From: Fidelibacterota bacterium
GTDB lineage: Bacteria; Fidelibacterota; Marinisomatia; Marinisomatales; UBA1611
DNA length: 55,785 nucleotides
NCBI GenBank assembly: GCA_002708715.1
Contig: PAPB01000033.1
Coordinates: 1 to 55,785 of the forward strand
Reading direction: 5' to 3'
Below the pieces are notes generated by a model that was not told where the DNA came from, ran no database searches, and was given only the letters and a program-made list of their open reading frames with translations. Position 1 is the first letter of the stretch. Each line of letters starts with the position of its first letter. Below are positions 7,883-18,104 of the stretch, in pieces. A program made the translations under genes and the position numbers.

Positions 7883-10800
7883 CTAGAATGCAAACCTAAA
7901 CCCTAAATCAATGGTCATACCGTAATGTTCTTCGCTACTTTTTGCTCTTTGATTTCTTGGAACCATTTCAAGAAGAGATGAGATATCAGGATTAAGAGAT
8001 ACCCTTTCACCAGTATCAGAATCAAGCGTTGAATATAATTCAGGGTCTAAAATACCACCTACTATCGCCCCAGTTTCTGGGTCAAAATCAAATAAGATTG
8101 AATTATCAAAATTAGGATCATATTGATTATATCCGCGTAATCTTCGTATATCAACGGCCCCTGTGAGATTACTGATGTTTAGGTATAATTCTAATCCTTT
8201 AATAGGCAATTTTTGTTTCATTGATATATCAAATCTTCGATATGAATCAGTTGACTCTCTAAGACCAGGCCAGAAGTTAACAGTTGAGAAGACGTTAGAT
8301 GTGTGAAGCATAGAAAGTCTGCCTGAAAAGCCTTTATAATCATATCCGAGTGAAAGGTTAATGATATCATTGGGTTGATCCAGTAATCTTTCAGTATATG
8401 TGCTATCTTGGTTTTCAGTAATAACCTGAAAAGATGGAACAAATATTACATTCGTTTCTATCACAGTTCTTGGATATTTTACTTCAGAAGTTGTGCGTGT
8501 ATAATTAGCGTTAAATACTAAGCCTCTAAGTACGCTAGGGAGATACCAGAATCTTGTTTGATAGTCAATCTCAAATCCTCTAAGGGCGACAGGATTTGGA
8601 TTATTTGTTTTATAATTATTTATTCTATATGTCTCAGTAAAACCAGGTAAATCATATAGGCTTGGGTCTGTTATGTAACGTTGACCACTACTAAATATGA
8701 GTCCATCTATTTTTTTCGTAAAATGACTTAGGCTTAAGAGTCCAAGGTAATCATTATTTATAGCAACTACGAAATCTACATTTTTCGAAAGTGCTGGTTC
8801 TAGAAAGGGATTACGGTATTCAACTAATCTAGGTGCACCAGCGATATTATAAAGTGGTATCGCATCAGAATAGTTTGGACGCGTCAATGTATTTGTATTT
8901 GCATATCTTAGAATGAGCCAGTCAAAAGGTTGATATCTTAAAAATAATGCTGGGAGGTTGTATGAGTTTATCCTAGTATGTGTAGATACAGTATCAGATC
9001 CCATTGAATTATAGTGTGGTAGTGTCGTTTGTTGTCCATGAAAAGAAGTATAATTAGTCTCCATATCTTCGATTCGTAATCCTGATACAATATTTAGTTT
9101 TGATCCAATATTAACATCTGCCATTATATATCGAGCATCATACGACTCTGTTCCTGAGTAGTCATAAATCAAGGAATTTGTTTTGTGAGAGTGGTGCATA
9201 ATAAATTCATGATAAGGAGCCCAGCCCCAGTTCTTTCTAAAAAAACTGAATAATTGATTCATTTTATCGAGATCTGCAAATGGGCCAAGAGCATATGGCT
9301 CATCAGCGATACCATCTCCATCTGAATCAACGTAATTTTTTCCTCCTAAGAATCCGTCATCATTGTATTCATTATCCATATAATAATAATATGGTGCATA
9401 AATTTGGCCTGAAAGTTCATCATATGGTAGCCAATCAAATTCCTGATATGTTGAATCTCTTTTTCCAGTATGTGCAACATACGTAAACGCGGCATAGTCA
9501 TAGTCTCTATCGTGATTTCTTGTTTTCTTTCTTGTTTTGAATCCCAGTTTTATTTTCCCAGATAGTTGATCACTCAGTTTTAAATCATATTCAATGTTTG
9601 CACCATATGCACGTTCTTTTTCACTGGTTTTGTATTCATTATAATCATATCGATCAAACCAGGTTCCATTTGTGTCATTTTTTAAAAAATTTTGAAGAGT
9701 ACCGATGCTCTTATCTGTTACAGTTGCGGTTTTTTCAATCAATATTATTTCATTGTTATCATCGTATATTGGTTCACCATTCTCATCAAATGTGGTATCA
9801 TAATACACATAGGCACCATCAGTCAAAAAGTTAAAGACTTTATTTGTATCGCCATTAGTTGACTTTGAAAAACTATTAAATAACTCTACTCTTAATTTTG
9901 GAGTTAGGTTTTGTTCATATTTCCATGTTTCTGTACTAACATTTATTGTGTTTTTTAATTCTGCAGTAGAGAAACTTCTTTGACCATCGGCATATTGTAG
10001 ATTAAAACTGTTTGTATAATTTGTAACATCTTTACTAATAGTGCTGCTAAGTCCGCTGTAGCTAATATTACCATTGGGGATATTATAATCGATTACTAAA
10101 AGATAATTATTTCTTTTATTCAATCTAGGAATATCTGATAAGTTTAAAGTGTTTAGAGTTAAAGGATTTATTGTATCTAAATCAGCGGGAGTATTAACAT
10201 AACTCGCACTTAATTGATTGGCGCTACGGTTTCTTTTCTCTCGATCTAATTGACCTAGTACACCGAGCTTATCATTAAAAAAACGATTACTCAGATCTAA
10301 TACAAGTTTATGATCATTATAGGTTCCTTTAAGGCCATTATACATCCCTTGTGTAACTACATTCCCGTGTACACCTGGCTTTGCTTTTTTTAATTTAAAA
10401 TTTACAGTCCCACCAAGTACATCTGCCTCTTGGTCAGGTGTCCCAGCCTTTGTTACTTCAATCCCCTCTAACATGTATTGTGAAATCATACTTAGATCTG
10501 TGCTACGGTCATCTGCATCTGTAGAAGCTAAGTTAGTACCATTTACCGTAATCTTATTATATTTAGGGGAGAGACCTCGAATAACAACCTTATTACCTTC
10601 ACCACCTTCTCGCCTAATAGAAACACCTGGTACTCGTGCAACAGCTTCAGCTGCATTTGCATCTGGTAGCTCTTGTATCCTGTCAGATGAAACAATATTT
10701 TTTATTGATTTTGCTTTCAATTGTCTGTTTATCGCATCCATTTGGCCTCTTGCCTGCGCGGTAACTTCAATTGTTTCTCCTTCAATAGTAGAATAGTTTA

Positions 10801-11104
10801 ATTCAAAATTTTGTGTTAGTGCTTCACCTGGTTGTAGGGTAACCTCTGTTTCGAACGTTTCATAACCTATATAGGTTGCTTTCAATGTATATACATCAGG
10901 GAACACATTAGTAATCTTATAGGTACCAGCATCAGTGGACGCAGTTCCTAGACTAGTCCCAACAATAAATACATTAGCACCTATTAAAGGTTTTTTAGTT
11001 GTTTTGTCTAAAATTATACCTGTTATTGTACCGTTTTGTGAAAACGCTGTAGAAATAATTAGAAAGGTTGTAATAATTAATTTATTAATATTGGTTTTAT
11101 TCAT
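7883..11104 (-). CDS. TonB-dependent outer-membrane receptor with carboxypeptidase-regulatory-like N-domain
   Basis: 1073 residues. Signal peptide to about residue 23 (FLIISTAFSQ), then a CarboxypepD_reg-like Ig domain (GTITGIILDKTTKKPLIGAN) to ~110. A plug domain follows with VVIRGLSPKYNKITVNG and GGTVNFKLKKAKPG, then a long beta barrel ending in the aromatic strand MTIDLGFRFAF. The plug signatures match the 'TonB-Xanth-Caul' receptor subfamily, which mostly takes up carbohydrates, rather than SusC; no SusD partner is present. It starts within the last 4 nt of the small lipoprotein gene at 11101, and is followed by the SGNH pair and the selenoprotein gene. N-glycan or mannooligosaccharide import is inferred from the flanking PNGase F and mannosidases. 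Confidence 0.93.
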   Translation of the reverse strand: MNKTNINKLIITTFLIISTAFSQNGTITGIILDKTTKKPLIGANVFIVGTSLGTASTDAGTYKITNVFPDVYTLKATYIGYETFETEVTLQPGEALTQNFELNYSTIEGETIEVTAQARGQMDAINRQLKAKSIKNIVSSDRIQELPDANAAEAVARVPGVSIRREGGEGNKVVIRGLSPKYNKITVNGTNLASTDADDRSTDLSMISQYMLEGIEVTKAGTPDQEADVLGGTVNFKLKKAKPGVHGNVVTQGMYNGLKGTYNDHKLVLDLSNRFFNDKLGVLGQLDREKRNRSANQLSASYVNTPADLDTINPLTLNTLNLSDIPRLNKRNNYLLVIDYNIPNGNISYSGLSSTISKDVTNYTNSFNLQYADGQRSFSTAELKNTINVSTETWKYEQNLTPKLRVELFNSFSKSTNGDTNKVFNFLTDGAYVYYDTTFDENGEPIYDDNNEIILIEKTATVTDKSIGTLQNFLKNDTNGTWFDRYDYNEYKTSEKERAYGANIEYDLKLSDQLSGKIKLGFKTRKKTRNHDRDYDYAAFTYVAHTGKRDSTYQEFDWLPYDELSGQIYAPYYYYMDNEYNDDGFLGGKNYVDSDGDGIADEPYALGPFADLDKMNQLFSFFRKNWGWAPYHEFIMHHSHKTNSLIYDYSGTESYDARYIMADVNIGSKLNIVSGLRIEDMETNYTSFHGQQTTLPHYNSMGSDTVSTHTRINSYNLPALFLRYQPFDWLILRYANTNTLTRPNYSDAIPLYNIAGAPRLVEYRNPFLEPALSKNVDFVVAINNDYLGLLSLSHFTKKIDGLIFSSGQRYITDPSLYDLPGFTETYRINNYKTNNPNPVALRGFEIDYQTRFWYLPSVLRGLVFNANYTRTTSEVKYPRTVIETNVIFVPSFQVITENQDSTYTERLLDQPNDIINLSLGYDYKGFSGRLSMLHTSNVFSTVNFWPGLRESTDSYRRFDISMKQKLPIKGLELYLNISNLTGAVDIRRLRGYNQYDPNFDNSILFDFDPETGAIVGGILDPELYSTLDSDTGERVSLNPDISSLLEMVPRNQRAKSSEEHYGMTIDLGFRFAF

Positions 11105-11532
11105 AATCTAATATTAGCTCCTTGATCAAGATGAATTCCTAATGAATGCAGCAAACTCTTTTTTTCTTCAAGTGTTTTCAATGAAACTTCACAATCATTA
11201 TCTTCAAATAATGCTGCGGCATTTGCTTCAAAACATTTTCCAACTAGTGTATTATATTTAGTCGCTAGTTCACGGATTGTTTTTTTTGATGTTTTATCTT
11301 TTTTTAGTGCATCAACACTCTCAAATTTTTTTCGAATAGCAATGGTCTTGTCCATAATAGTCTGTGATTTTTCATTACAGCTACAAGGGTTTAAGTTTTT
11401 ATTATTTTTGTTTTGCATAGACCGCAATTTATTTAATGGCAGTTTTTGTTGGATAGGATTATGCGTTTGCTCTTTTTTATTGGAGCAGCTAAGAGCCAGA
11501 ATAATAAACAGGTTTAACAATAAAAATTTCAT
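11101..11532 (-). CDS. Small putative lipoprotein, unknown function, coupled to the TonB receptor
   Basis: 143 residues when started at ATG 11532, which yields a good lipoprotein signal (KFLLLNLFIILALSC, Cys16); the in-frame ATG at 11577 would add 15 residues and spoil it. The mature part is Lys-rich, predicted mostly helical, with Cys residues in CSCNEK, GKCFEAN and DNDCEVS that could form disulfides. Its stop overlaps the receptor's ATG by 4 nt, implying translational coupling and a shared role, perhaps a surface or periplasmic accessory of the receptor. I do not recognise the family. Confidence 0.6.
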   Translation of the reverse strand: MKFLLLNLFIILALSCSNKKEQTHNPIQQKLPLNKLRSMQNKNNKNLNPCSCNEKSQTIMDKTIAIRKKFESVDALKKDKTSKKTIRELATKYNTLVGKCFEANAAALFEDNDCEVSLKTLEEKKSLLHSLGIHLDQGANIRL

Positions 11533-11581
11533 ATAATCAGTTTTTAAAATAAATATTCTCAAATTTAATGATTCCAAATAT

Positions 11582-11627
11582 AAAAAAATAGGGGACAGTA
11601 AAAAAAATCACTGTCCCCTAAAAACAT
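11582..11627 (-). terminator. Rho-independent terminator (works in either direction by sequence)
   Basis: An 11-bp perfect inverted repeat, TAGGGGACAGT at 11589-11599 and its complement at 11610-11620, with a 10-nt loop. On the minus strand it is followed by seven T, ending the beta-helix gene at 11647 and separating it from the lipoprotein/TonB receptor cluster. Confidence 0.88.
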
Positions 11628-11646
11628 AACGAAAAAATCGGTATGA

Positions 11647-13458
11647 TTATTTCATTAGTGCCATTTTTTTAGTCATTGACTGTTGGCCATCAGTTAGCGT
11701 ATAAAGATATACACCTGTAGAAACTGACTGTCCAAGCTGATCACGTCCATCCCATTTGTATGTATGACTACCAGCCTCAAGATAAGCATTTTCAATTACT
11801 TTCACTTGCTGACCCATCATATTAAAAATAGTCAAGCTTACATCAGATGCTTTATCCATGGTAAAGCTGATATCTGTTGTTGGGTTAAATGGATTTGGAT
11901 AGTTCTGAGATAAAGTAAACTCATTAGGTGTTACCTTATTATCATTTAATCCAGCAGTTGCTTGGGCTTCCCATTCAGCTTTCTTTGCTGGGAAAACATT
12001 TAAATTCCCGATAGGAAAGCCACCTTCAGCATGGGTGTAAGCAGCAGATGATGTACTATAGGAGAAATCCATTGGAAATGGAAATTCAGCTACATTCCAG
12101 TCACCGTCAGCTTGGTGTAACCACCAACCATCTGGATGATCATCGTGTACTTTATTATCTAACCAGTCCATAGTTCTATTTACCTGAGTCTGTATATAAA
12201 TACTTTGTAGATTAAAACCTAGGTCTGCTACCTCAGCATTATTTGCTTCAGAAACACCATTAGCCATCTGCGCTGTAGTAGAGTCATCCATCCATCTGCT
12301 TTGATTCTCAATCATAGTATCACAGTAGGTTGTTACGACACCATTTGTATCTGTAACATCCCAACACCATGGATCCATTGCAAACATAGCTTGAAGCTCT
12401 GGTGTATCATAGAAACCATTATTATTGTAGTGGATATTTCTATTGGTTCTATCCCAACACCATCCATTAGCTAATAAAGTACTATCTGTACAAGCTCCCT
12501 GGTTTAGAGTAGCCATTTTACCATGACCTCCTGCCCAGTTAAGGGTAGGACCTTGACCATGTGAATTATGAGTTTGTCCAGTTGAAACAGTGTTAACAAA
12601 AAGGTTGTTAGAGAAATGGGTGTTGTTTCCATGTCTATAGAATTTTACCCAATCAGTGATGTTAACGAATGTATTGTGGTTGATGATGATCTTATCTGTC
12701 CACTCACCATGCCAATTAAACCCAATAGGGTCACCTGCATTTTGAGGTACTAAACCATTATCATATATTACCATAACCTGTCCGTGACAACCTTCAACGG
12801 TGTTGTTCTGCATAACTAGTTCGGTCCATGTGCCGGTCCAGCCGCCACCACCGCCCCAACAGAAGCCGCCCCACCACATTCCACCACCATATACAGTGAA
12901 CTGTACAGCAGTGCTATTTAGAATGTGTAGTTTTTGTCTTTCTCCAAAGTTGAAGTAACTAATGATTTGATGATGAATAGACCATACTCCATCAACAACA
13001 ACAGTATTATTAGTCCCATATGTAGATAGAACACCAAATAGTGAGCCTGTTTGACCAGCAGCTACACCATTAAATAGGATTCTATGAATAACATATGTCT
13101 GATTTTCACCGTGTGTTTTTACATGATTCTGTGGCCAACCTGTAAACTGTAGATTACCATCATCACCAGCAATAGGTTGCACAGTAGCAGGGCCTTCACC
13201 AGCATCTACATCAAAGGCTTGACCTTGAAGTGTACAGCTAGAGCTTAAGTTTACTTCAGATAACTGAAGGTAGACTTTGCTGTGTTGTAAGGTATACACA
13301 CTATGTGCTTGTTCTCCTGTCTCAGTTGTGTCTGCGTGTATGAATGACTCCATCTCTCCAGGGGTTCCAGTCCAGGGGACAACGACCTCTGTTGAAAAGG
13401 CCATCATTGGAATGAGTGCACAAATCATCAGGATTCTATGTTTTAGCGATTTATTCAT
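11647..13458 (-). CDS. Secreted beta-helix protein with T9SS C-terminal domain
   Basis: 603 residues. A good Shine-Dalgarno (GAGGAG, plus-strand positions 13467-13472) precedes ATG 13458. Signal peptide ILMICALIPMMAFS. Residues ~80-400 carry repeated short Asn/Val/Ile-rich strands (VVVDGVWSIHH, LHILNSTAVQF, IIINHNTFVNITDWV, THFSNNLFVNT) typical of right-handed parallel beta helices such as pectate-lyase-like proteins. A very Gly/Trp-rich stretch (GGGMWWGGFCWGGGGG) sits near residue 200. Residues ~515-603 are NYPNPFNPTTDISF plus a FlgD-like fold ending MTKKMALMK, a T9SS sorting tail. Glycan binding or cleavage is possible but no catalytic residues can be assigned. It is monocistronic, terminated by the hairpin at 11582-11627 and divergent from the mannosidase operon. 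Confidence 0.82.
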   Translation of the reverse strand: MNKSLKHRILMICALIPMMAFSTEVVVPWTGTPGEMESFIHADTTETGEQAHSVYTLQHSKVYLQLSEVNLSSSCTLQGQAFDVDAGEGPATVQPIAGDDGNLQFTGWPQNHVKTHGENQTYVIHRILFNGVAAGQTGSLFGVLSTYGTNNTVVVDGVWSIHHQIISYFNFGERQKLHILNSTAVQFTVYGGGMWWGGFCWGGGGGWTGTWTELVMQNNTVEGCHGQVMVIYDNGLVPQNAGDPIGFNWHGEWTDKIIINHNTFVNITDWVKFYRHGNNTHFSNNLFVNTVSTGQTHNSHGQGPTLNWAGGHGKMATLNQGACTDSTLLANGWCWDRTNRNIHYNNNGFYDTPELQAMFAMDPWCWDVTDTNGVVTTYCDTMIENQSRWMDDSTTAQMANGVSEANNAEVADLGFNLQSIYIQTQVNRTMDWLDNKVHDDHPDGWWLHQADGDWNVAEFPFPMDFSYSTSSAAYTHAEGGFPIGNLNVFPAKKAEWEAQATAGLNDNKVTPNEFTLSQNYPNPFNPTTDISFTMDKASDVSLTIFNMMGQQVKVIENAYLEAGSHTYKWDGRDQLGQSVSTGVYLYTLTDGQQSMTKKMALMK

Positions 13459-13632
13459 TTATTTCGCTCCTCGTTTTTTGTTAATTAACATTTCTTAATA
13501 TAAAGATCCCTAAGGAAAAATGGTATCTCAATTTTAAGAGTCTTATATTTTACCGATAATACCCCCGCTCATACAACAAATTTTATGAAGAATATTTATA
13601 GTTATAATAATGATTAAAATGAAATTAATATT

Positions 13633-16107
13633 TTGATTAATAACATTTTTCAATTGTTAAATAAAAATTGGGAATTCCAAAAGGAGGGTGACACTCAGTG
13701 GTACAGCGCCAATGTTCCTGGTTGTGTACATCAAGATTTATTAGAAAATAAATTAATCCAAGATCCATTTTTTAGAATGAATGAGTCAAAGTTGGGATGG
13801 ATAATGGATAGTGAATGGACATATCGATTATTATTTACACCTTCAAAAGAAATATTAGAAAAAAATAATAAACGAATCTGCTTTTATGGTATTGATACAT
13901 ATGCAGATATTTATTTAAATGGAAATAAGATTCTTTCTACAAATAATATGTTTCATACATGGGATAAGGAGATCTCAGAATTTTTAAAATTAAAAACAAA
14001 TGAATTAAAAATAGTTTTTCATTCTCCTATTAAGAAAGTACTCCCTCAAATGCAAAAACTTTCTTATCAACTTCCAGCAGATAATGATCAAGCGGGAGAC
14101 ACAAGCCCTTATTCACGTAAGGCGCCCTATCATTACGGTTGGGATTGGGGCCCTTGTTTTGTTACATCAGGAATATGGAAAAATATTGAACTGCATGGGT
14201 GGGATGATTGGTATGTAGATAGAGCTGCAATTTTAAATGATAATATAAGCAGTCATTATGCGAAATTAACTTTAGAGATTGAGATATATTCAGATATTAT
14301 CGAAGAAGCATGTATAACTGTTAAAGAATCGAAATCAAAGACGAATCAAGAAATACCAATCCAAATAAAAAAAGGTAAGAATCTTTTTCAACATCATATA
14401 TCTATTCAAAACCCTAATCTCTGGTGGCCTGTAGGTCACGGAGAGCAACCGCTCTATTCTTTTGCAATACAGGTTGTATCAAAGAGTCATAGTATAGCGA
14501 TTGTAAAACGAATTGGTATTAGAGATGTATATATAAAAAGAGAAAGTGACAAAAAGGGAAAGTCATTTGAGATTCATGTAAATGGAAAGCCAATTTTTGC
14601 TAAAGGTGCAAATTGGATTCCTGCGGACTCTTTTGTAACTCGTTTAACTGAGAATGATTATAGGAAGTTGCTTACAGCTGCTGTAGATGCCAATATGAAT
14701 ACACTTCGCATATGGGGTGGTGGAATATATGAGCCAGATTGTTTTTATGATTTATGCGATGAGTTAGGTATTTTAATATGGCAAGACTTTATGTTTGCCT
14801 GCTCTATGTACCCCGCACATGAAAAATTTTTAAAATCCGTTGAGAGAGAGGCTGAATATCAAGTTAACCGATTAAAGAGTCACCCGTCTATTGTTTTATG
14901 GTGCGGTAATAATGAGATCGCTTCTGGATGGCTTAGCTGGGGATGGAAGGAAGAATTACCCTCTTCTGTTTGGGATGATTATAAAGTGCTTTTTCATGAA
15001 CTTTTGCCACGGGTATGTAAAAAAATGGATCCCAACAGGTTTTACTGGCCTAGCTCGCCAGGGCATAGTATTGAACTTCCAGAAACTGATCAGATTTATG
15101 GAAGTGGTGACAATCATTATTGGGGTGTATGGCATGGTGGAGATGATTTTAGCGCTTTTGAAGAAAATATTGGAAGATTTTTGTCAGAGTATGGAATGCA
15201 ATCTTTCCCAGAATTAAAAACTATTATGACATTTGCTATAGAAAAGGATCTAGATATAGAATCTGAAGTGATGAAAGCAAGGCAGAAAGCATCGTTAGGT
15301 ACAGGTAACTTGATTCAATATATAGAAAATTATTTTTCTAAGCCGAAGGATTTTAATTCAACGGTATTATTAAGTCAGGTTATGCAGGCATTTGCAATAA
15401 AAACTGCAGTAGAGATTCACAGAAGGAGTATGCCGTTTTGCATGGGCACGCTCTATTGGCAGTTTAATGATTGTTGGCCCGCAATTAGTTGGTCAAGTCT
15501 TGATTATTATGGTAACTGGAAAGCATTACATTATCATGCGAAAAGGTTTTTTAATCCGATAATTATTACAATCCATGAGGTTGATGGTTTTGTTAATATA
15601 AATGTTGTTAATGATCAGTTTAAGAAAGTAGAAGCTATGATCAGTCTCCAATTATTTAGTTTAGATAGTACCATAGTTAAGGAAGAGTCAATTCAGTTGA
15701 AAATTCAACAAGCATCATCACATTGTGTTAAAAAAATTGATAAAAATAAATTTCTTAAAGGCTATAACCCGTCTGATGTATTTTTACATACAGAAATAGT
15801 TTCAAGTGGCAATAGAGTATGTCAGAATAACTATTTTTTTGTAAGGCCAAAAGAATTGAATCTACCTGAAAATAATTTTTATTCTGAAGTATGTAAAGAT
15901 GATGCAACTGTTTCTATACATATTAAAGCCACTTCTTTTATTTATCAGCTTCATATTTTATGTAATAATACCTCTGGTACATTTAGTGATAATTATTTTG
16001 ATATGTTAGCAGGTGAAGAGGTAACATTGTATTTTACACCTGAAAAAGAAAGTGTGGATTTTGCATTTGACTTTAGTATCAATACTCTGCAGAGTCTGAT
16101 TAATTAA
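13633..16107 (+). CDS. GH2 beta-mannosidase
   Basis: 824 residues from a TTG start (the only start in the short open stretch after TAA at 13615; no clear Shine-Dalgarno). N-terminal sandwich signature WYSANVPGCVHQDLLENKLIQDP and DSEWTYR, then the GH2 TIM barrel. The catalytic acid/base is Glu428 in WCGNNEI and the nucleophile Glu519 in FLSEYGMQSFPE, 91 residues apart, as usual in beta-mannosidases (EC 3.2.1.25). No signal peptide, so it is cytoplasmic or periplasm-independent. Expected to remove the terminal beta-1,4-mannose of the N-glycan core, or of mannan oligosaccharides. First gene of a plus-strand run with an SGNH hydrolase 2 nt downstream, then CBM9-like, symporter and GH38 genes. Confidence 0.93.
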   Translation: MINNIFQLLNKNWEFQKEGDTQWYSANVPGCVHQDLLENKLIQDPFFRMNESKLGWIMDSEWTYRLLFTPSKEILEKNNKRICFYGIDTYADIYLNGNKILSTNNMFHTWDKEISEFLKLKTNELKIVFHSPIKKVLPQMQKLSYQLPADNDQAGDTSPYSRKAPYHYGWDWGPCFVTSGIWKNIELHGWDDWYVDRAAILNDNISSHYAKLTLEIEIYSDIIEEACITVKESKSKTNQEIPIQIKKGKNLFQHHISIQNPNLWWPVGHGEQPLYSFAIQVVSKSHSIAIVKRIGIRDVYIKRESDKKGKSFEIHVNGKPIFAKGANWIPADSFVTRLTENDYRKLLTAAVDANMNTLRIWGGGIYEPDCFYDLCDELGILIWQDFMFACSMYPAHEKFLKSVEREAEYQVNRLKSHPSIVLWCGNNEIASGWLSWGWKEELPSSVWDDYKVLFHELLPRVCKKMDPNRFYWPSSPGHSIELPETDQIYGSGDNHYWGVWHGGDDFSAFEENIGRFLSEYGMQSFPELKTIMTFAIEKDLDIESEVMKARQKASLGTGNLIQYIENYFSKPKDFNSTVLLSQVMQAFAIKTAVEIHRRSMPFCMGTLYWQFNDCWPAISWSSLDYYGNWKALHYHAKRFFNPIIITIHEVDGFVNINVVNDQFKKVEAMISLQLFSLDSTIVKEESIQLKIQQASSHCVKKIDKNKFLKGYNPSDVFLHTEIVSSGNRVCQNNYFFVRPKELNLPENNFYSEVCKDDATVSIHIKATSFIYQLHILCNNTSGTFSDNYFDMLAGEEVTLYFTPEKESVDFAFDFSINTLQSLIN

Positions 16108-16109
16108 GA

Positions 16110-16781
16110 ATGGAGCATGATGTGAAATTTATAGATCAATTGAGAAATGCTGCTTCTAAAGATCAAAGTTTAGATTGGGCGAATCTTAGTTATTATTGGG
16201 AAAAAAATGCGCAATTAACACCGATTTTAGATGGAGAAGAAAGAGTAGTATTTATGGGTGACTCTATCACGGAAGAATGGGGCCGTGTATACGCAGATTT
16301 TTTTCAATCCCCATCTTACATCAATAGAGGGATAGGTGGCCAGACTACACCTCAGATGTTAATTAGGTTTAGAGAAGATGTAATTAAGTTAAATCCAAAT
16401 ACTGTTGTTATACTCGCTGGAACAAATGATATAGCAGGCAATACAGGGCCCTCTAGTATTGATATGATTTTAAATAATATTTTTTCTATGGCTGAACTTG
16501 CAATCAAGAACAAAATAAAAGTAATTATCTGCTCTATCCTTCCAGTATTTAAATATCCATGGGCTGAAGATATTAAAAATGTGCCAGACACGATTGAAGA
16601 AATAAATATTCAATTAAAAAGTTTTACTAAAATGCATAATATAATCTATCTTAATTATTATAGTTCGATGGTAGATAAAGATCGTGGACTTAACCATAAG
16701 TATACAACTGATGGTGTACACCTTAATAAGGTAGGGTATGAGGTAATGTCTGATTTAGTGCAGGAGGTACTTCATCAGTAA
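16110..16781 (+). CDS. SGNH/GDSL hydrolase (esterase)
   Basis: 223 residues; the ATG follows the mannosidase stop by 2 nt, so the two are translationally linked. Blocks: MGDSITEEWG (Ser52), NRGIGGQTTPQML, AGTNDIAGN, and TTDGVHLNKVGYEVM (Asp201, His204). This pattern fits the acylhydrolase/acetylesterase branch of SGNH enzymes. No signal peptide, so it should act in the cytoplasm with the mannosidases, possibly deacetylating mannosyl oligosaccharides. It is the third SGNH gene of the locus and clearly diverged from the tandem pair at 6363-7831. Confidence 0.85.
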   Translation: MEHDVKFIDQLRNAASKDQSLDWANLSYYWEKNAQLTPILDGEERVVFMGDSITEEWGRVYADFFQSPSYINRGIGGQTTPQMLIRFREDVIKLNPNTVVILAGTNDIAGNTGPSSIDMILNNIFSMAELAIKNKIKVIICSILPVFKYPWAEDIKNVPDTIEEINIQLKSFTKMHNIIYLNYYSSMVDKDRGLNHKYTTDGVHLNKVGYEVMSDLVQEVLHQ

Positions 16782-16820
16782 TCTTAGCATACTTAATGTT
16801 AAAATGTTTTAGGAGTAGAG

Positions 16821-17900
16821 ATGTTTCACAGATATAGTTTTTTATATTTTTTTTTATTATCATTTATAGTGGGGCAGGGCTTTTGGGGTAATGAATTTCC
16901 TGAAGGAAAGATAGAATATGACCCAAGAAATTATGTGTGCTACAAAACTACATCTCCTGTACTTATTGATGGAAAACTTAATGATGCGGCCTGGTCAAAA
17001 GTTGAATGGACGGAATCATTTGTTGATATTGAAGGTAGTCTGAAGCCTGATCCATATTTTGATACGAAAGCAAAAATGACCTGGGACGAAAATTATTTTT
17101 ATTTTTGTGCGCAAATGGAAGATCCTCATGTTTGGGCTACTATTACAGAGCGTGATGCTGTTATCTATAAAGATAATGATTTTGAAATATTTTTAGATCC
17201 TGATGGGGATACTCATAACTACTATGAGCTAGAGGTAAACGCTTTTGAAACAGAATGGGATCTTCTTATTCTAAAACCTTATCATGATGCTGATAAAGTG
17301 GTTATTGATTCTTGGGATATTCCAGGGCTTATTTCTAAAGTGTATGTAGATGGTACGATTAATAACCCCAGCGACAGGGACAAAGGGTGGAGTGTTGAAA
17401 TAGCAATTCCCTGGAAAGCGTTTATTAGTAACTATCGGTCAAATAATCCTCCAAAAGAAGGAGAGCAGTGGAAGGTGAACTTCTCACGGGTGCACTGGGA
17501 TGTGGAGATTAAAGATGATACGTATGTAAAAACAGATACACCAGAGTTTAATTGGGTGTGGTCTCCTCAGGGATTAATATATATGCATATGCCTCACTTT
17601 TGGGGACTAGTCCAGTTTACAGAAAAATCACCAGGTCAGCAAGAGGTTGAGTTTAAGAAGAGTGATCTTGATCGAGTAAGGTGGTCTCTAAGACAGGTAT
17701 ACTATAGGCAGCGAAATTTTTATTTTAAACATGAAAGATACACCTCTTCGCTTAAAGCACTTAATCTTATGGAGACGCCAGTAGAGGGTGTACCTTGGCC
17801 TCCAGATATTGTAGTTACTCCTTCAGGGTGGGAGGCATCAGTCCCTTGGAATTCAAAGTTGGTTATTATACGAAAAGATGGGAAAGTTTGGGCCCAATAA
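16821..17900 (+). CDS. Secreted CBM9-like carbohydrate-binding protein
   Basis: 359 residues. AGGAG lies 5 nt before the ATG. Signal peptide FHRYSFLYFFLLSFIVGQ. The region from ~residue 40 (SPVLIDGKLNDAAWSKVEW...DTKAKMTWDENYFYFCAQMEDPHVWA...NDFEIFLDPDGDTHNYYELEVN) is the family 9 carbohydrate-binding / DOMON-like beta sandwich, ending near 275. A short C-terminal module with RQVYYRQRNFYFKHERYTSSL and PSGWEASVPW follows. No T9SS tail, so it is probably periplasmic or outer-membrane associated. Sugar binding next to the transporter and mannosidases suggests a capture role, though many CBM9-like domains are uncharacterised. Confidence 0.83.
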   Translation: MFHRYSFLYFFLLSFIVGQGFWGNEFPEGKIEYDPRNYVCYKTTSPVLIDGKLNDAAWSKVEWTESFVDIEGSLKPDPYFDTKAKMTWDENYFYFCAQMEDPHVWATITERDAVIYKDNDFEIFLDPDGDTHNYYELEVNAFETEWDLLILKPYHDADKVVIDSWDIPGLISKVYVDGTINNPSDRDKGWSVEIAIPWKAFISNYRSNNPPKEGEQWKVNFSRVHWDVEIKDDTYVKTDTPEFNWVWSPQGLIYMHMPHFWGLVQFTEKSPGQQEVEFKKSDLDRVRWSLRQVYYRQRNFYFKHERYTSSLKALNLMETPVEGVPWPPDIVVTPSGWEASVPWNSKLVIIRKDGKVWAQ

Positions 17901-18104
17901 AATTCTAGCCTTCAATATTTGAACATCTTAGATTTTCTGTGAGCTTTTTGTATAACTTATGGAGCAATATTGATACTTATTTCTTGGGAAATTACTTTTA
18001 CCAATCAGTTTATAATATGGTAGTTCCTATAATTTCCATTCATACCATTCATCTCACTCTCTAGTATTTAATAGCAATATTTAATCTAAAATAATTAGCA
18101 ACAA

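Noticed and set aside
17901-18104. Possible riboswitch or small RNA between the CBM9-like and symporter genes
   Set aside because: No strong hairpin, conserved box or T-tract terminator could be seen in these 204 bases.
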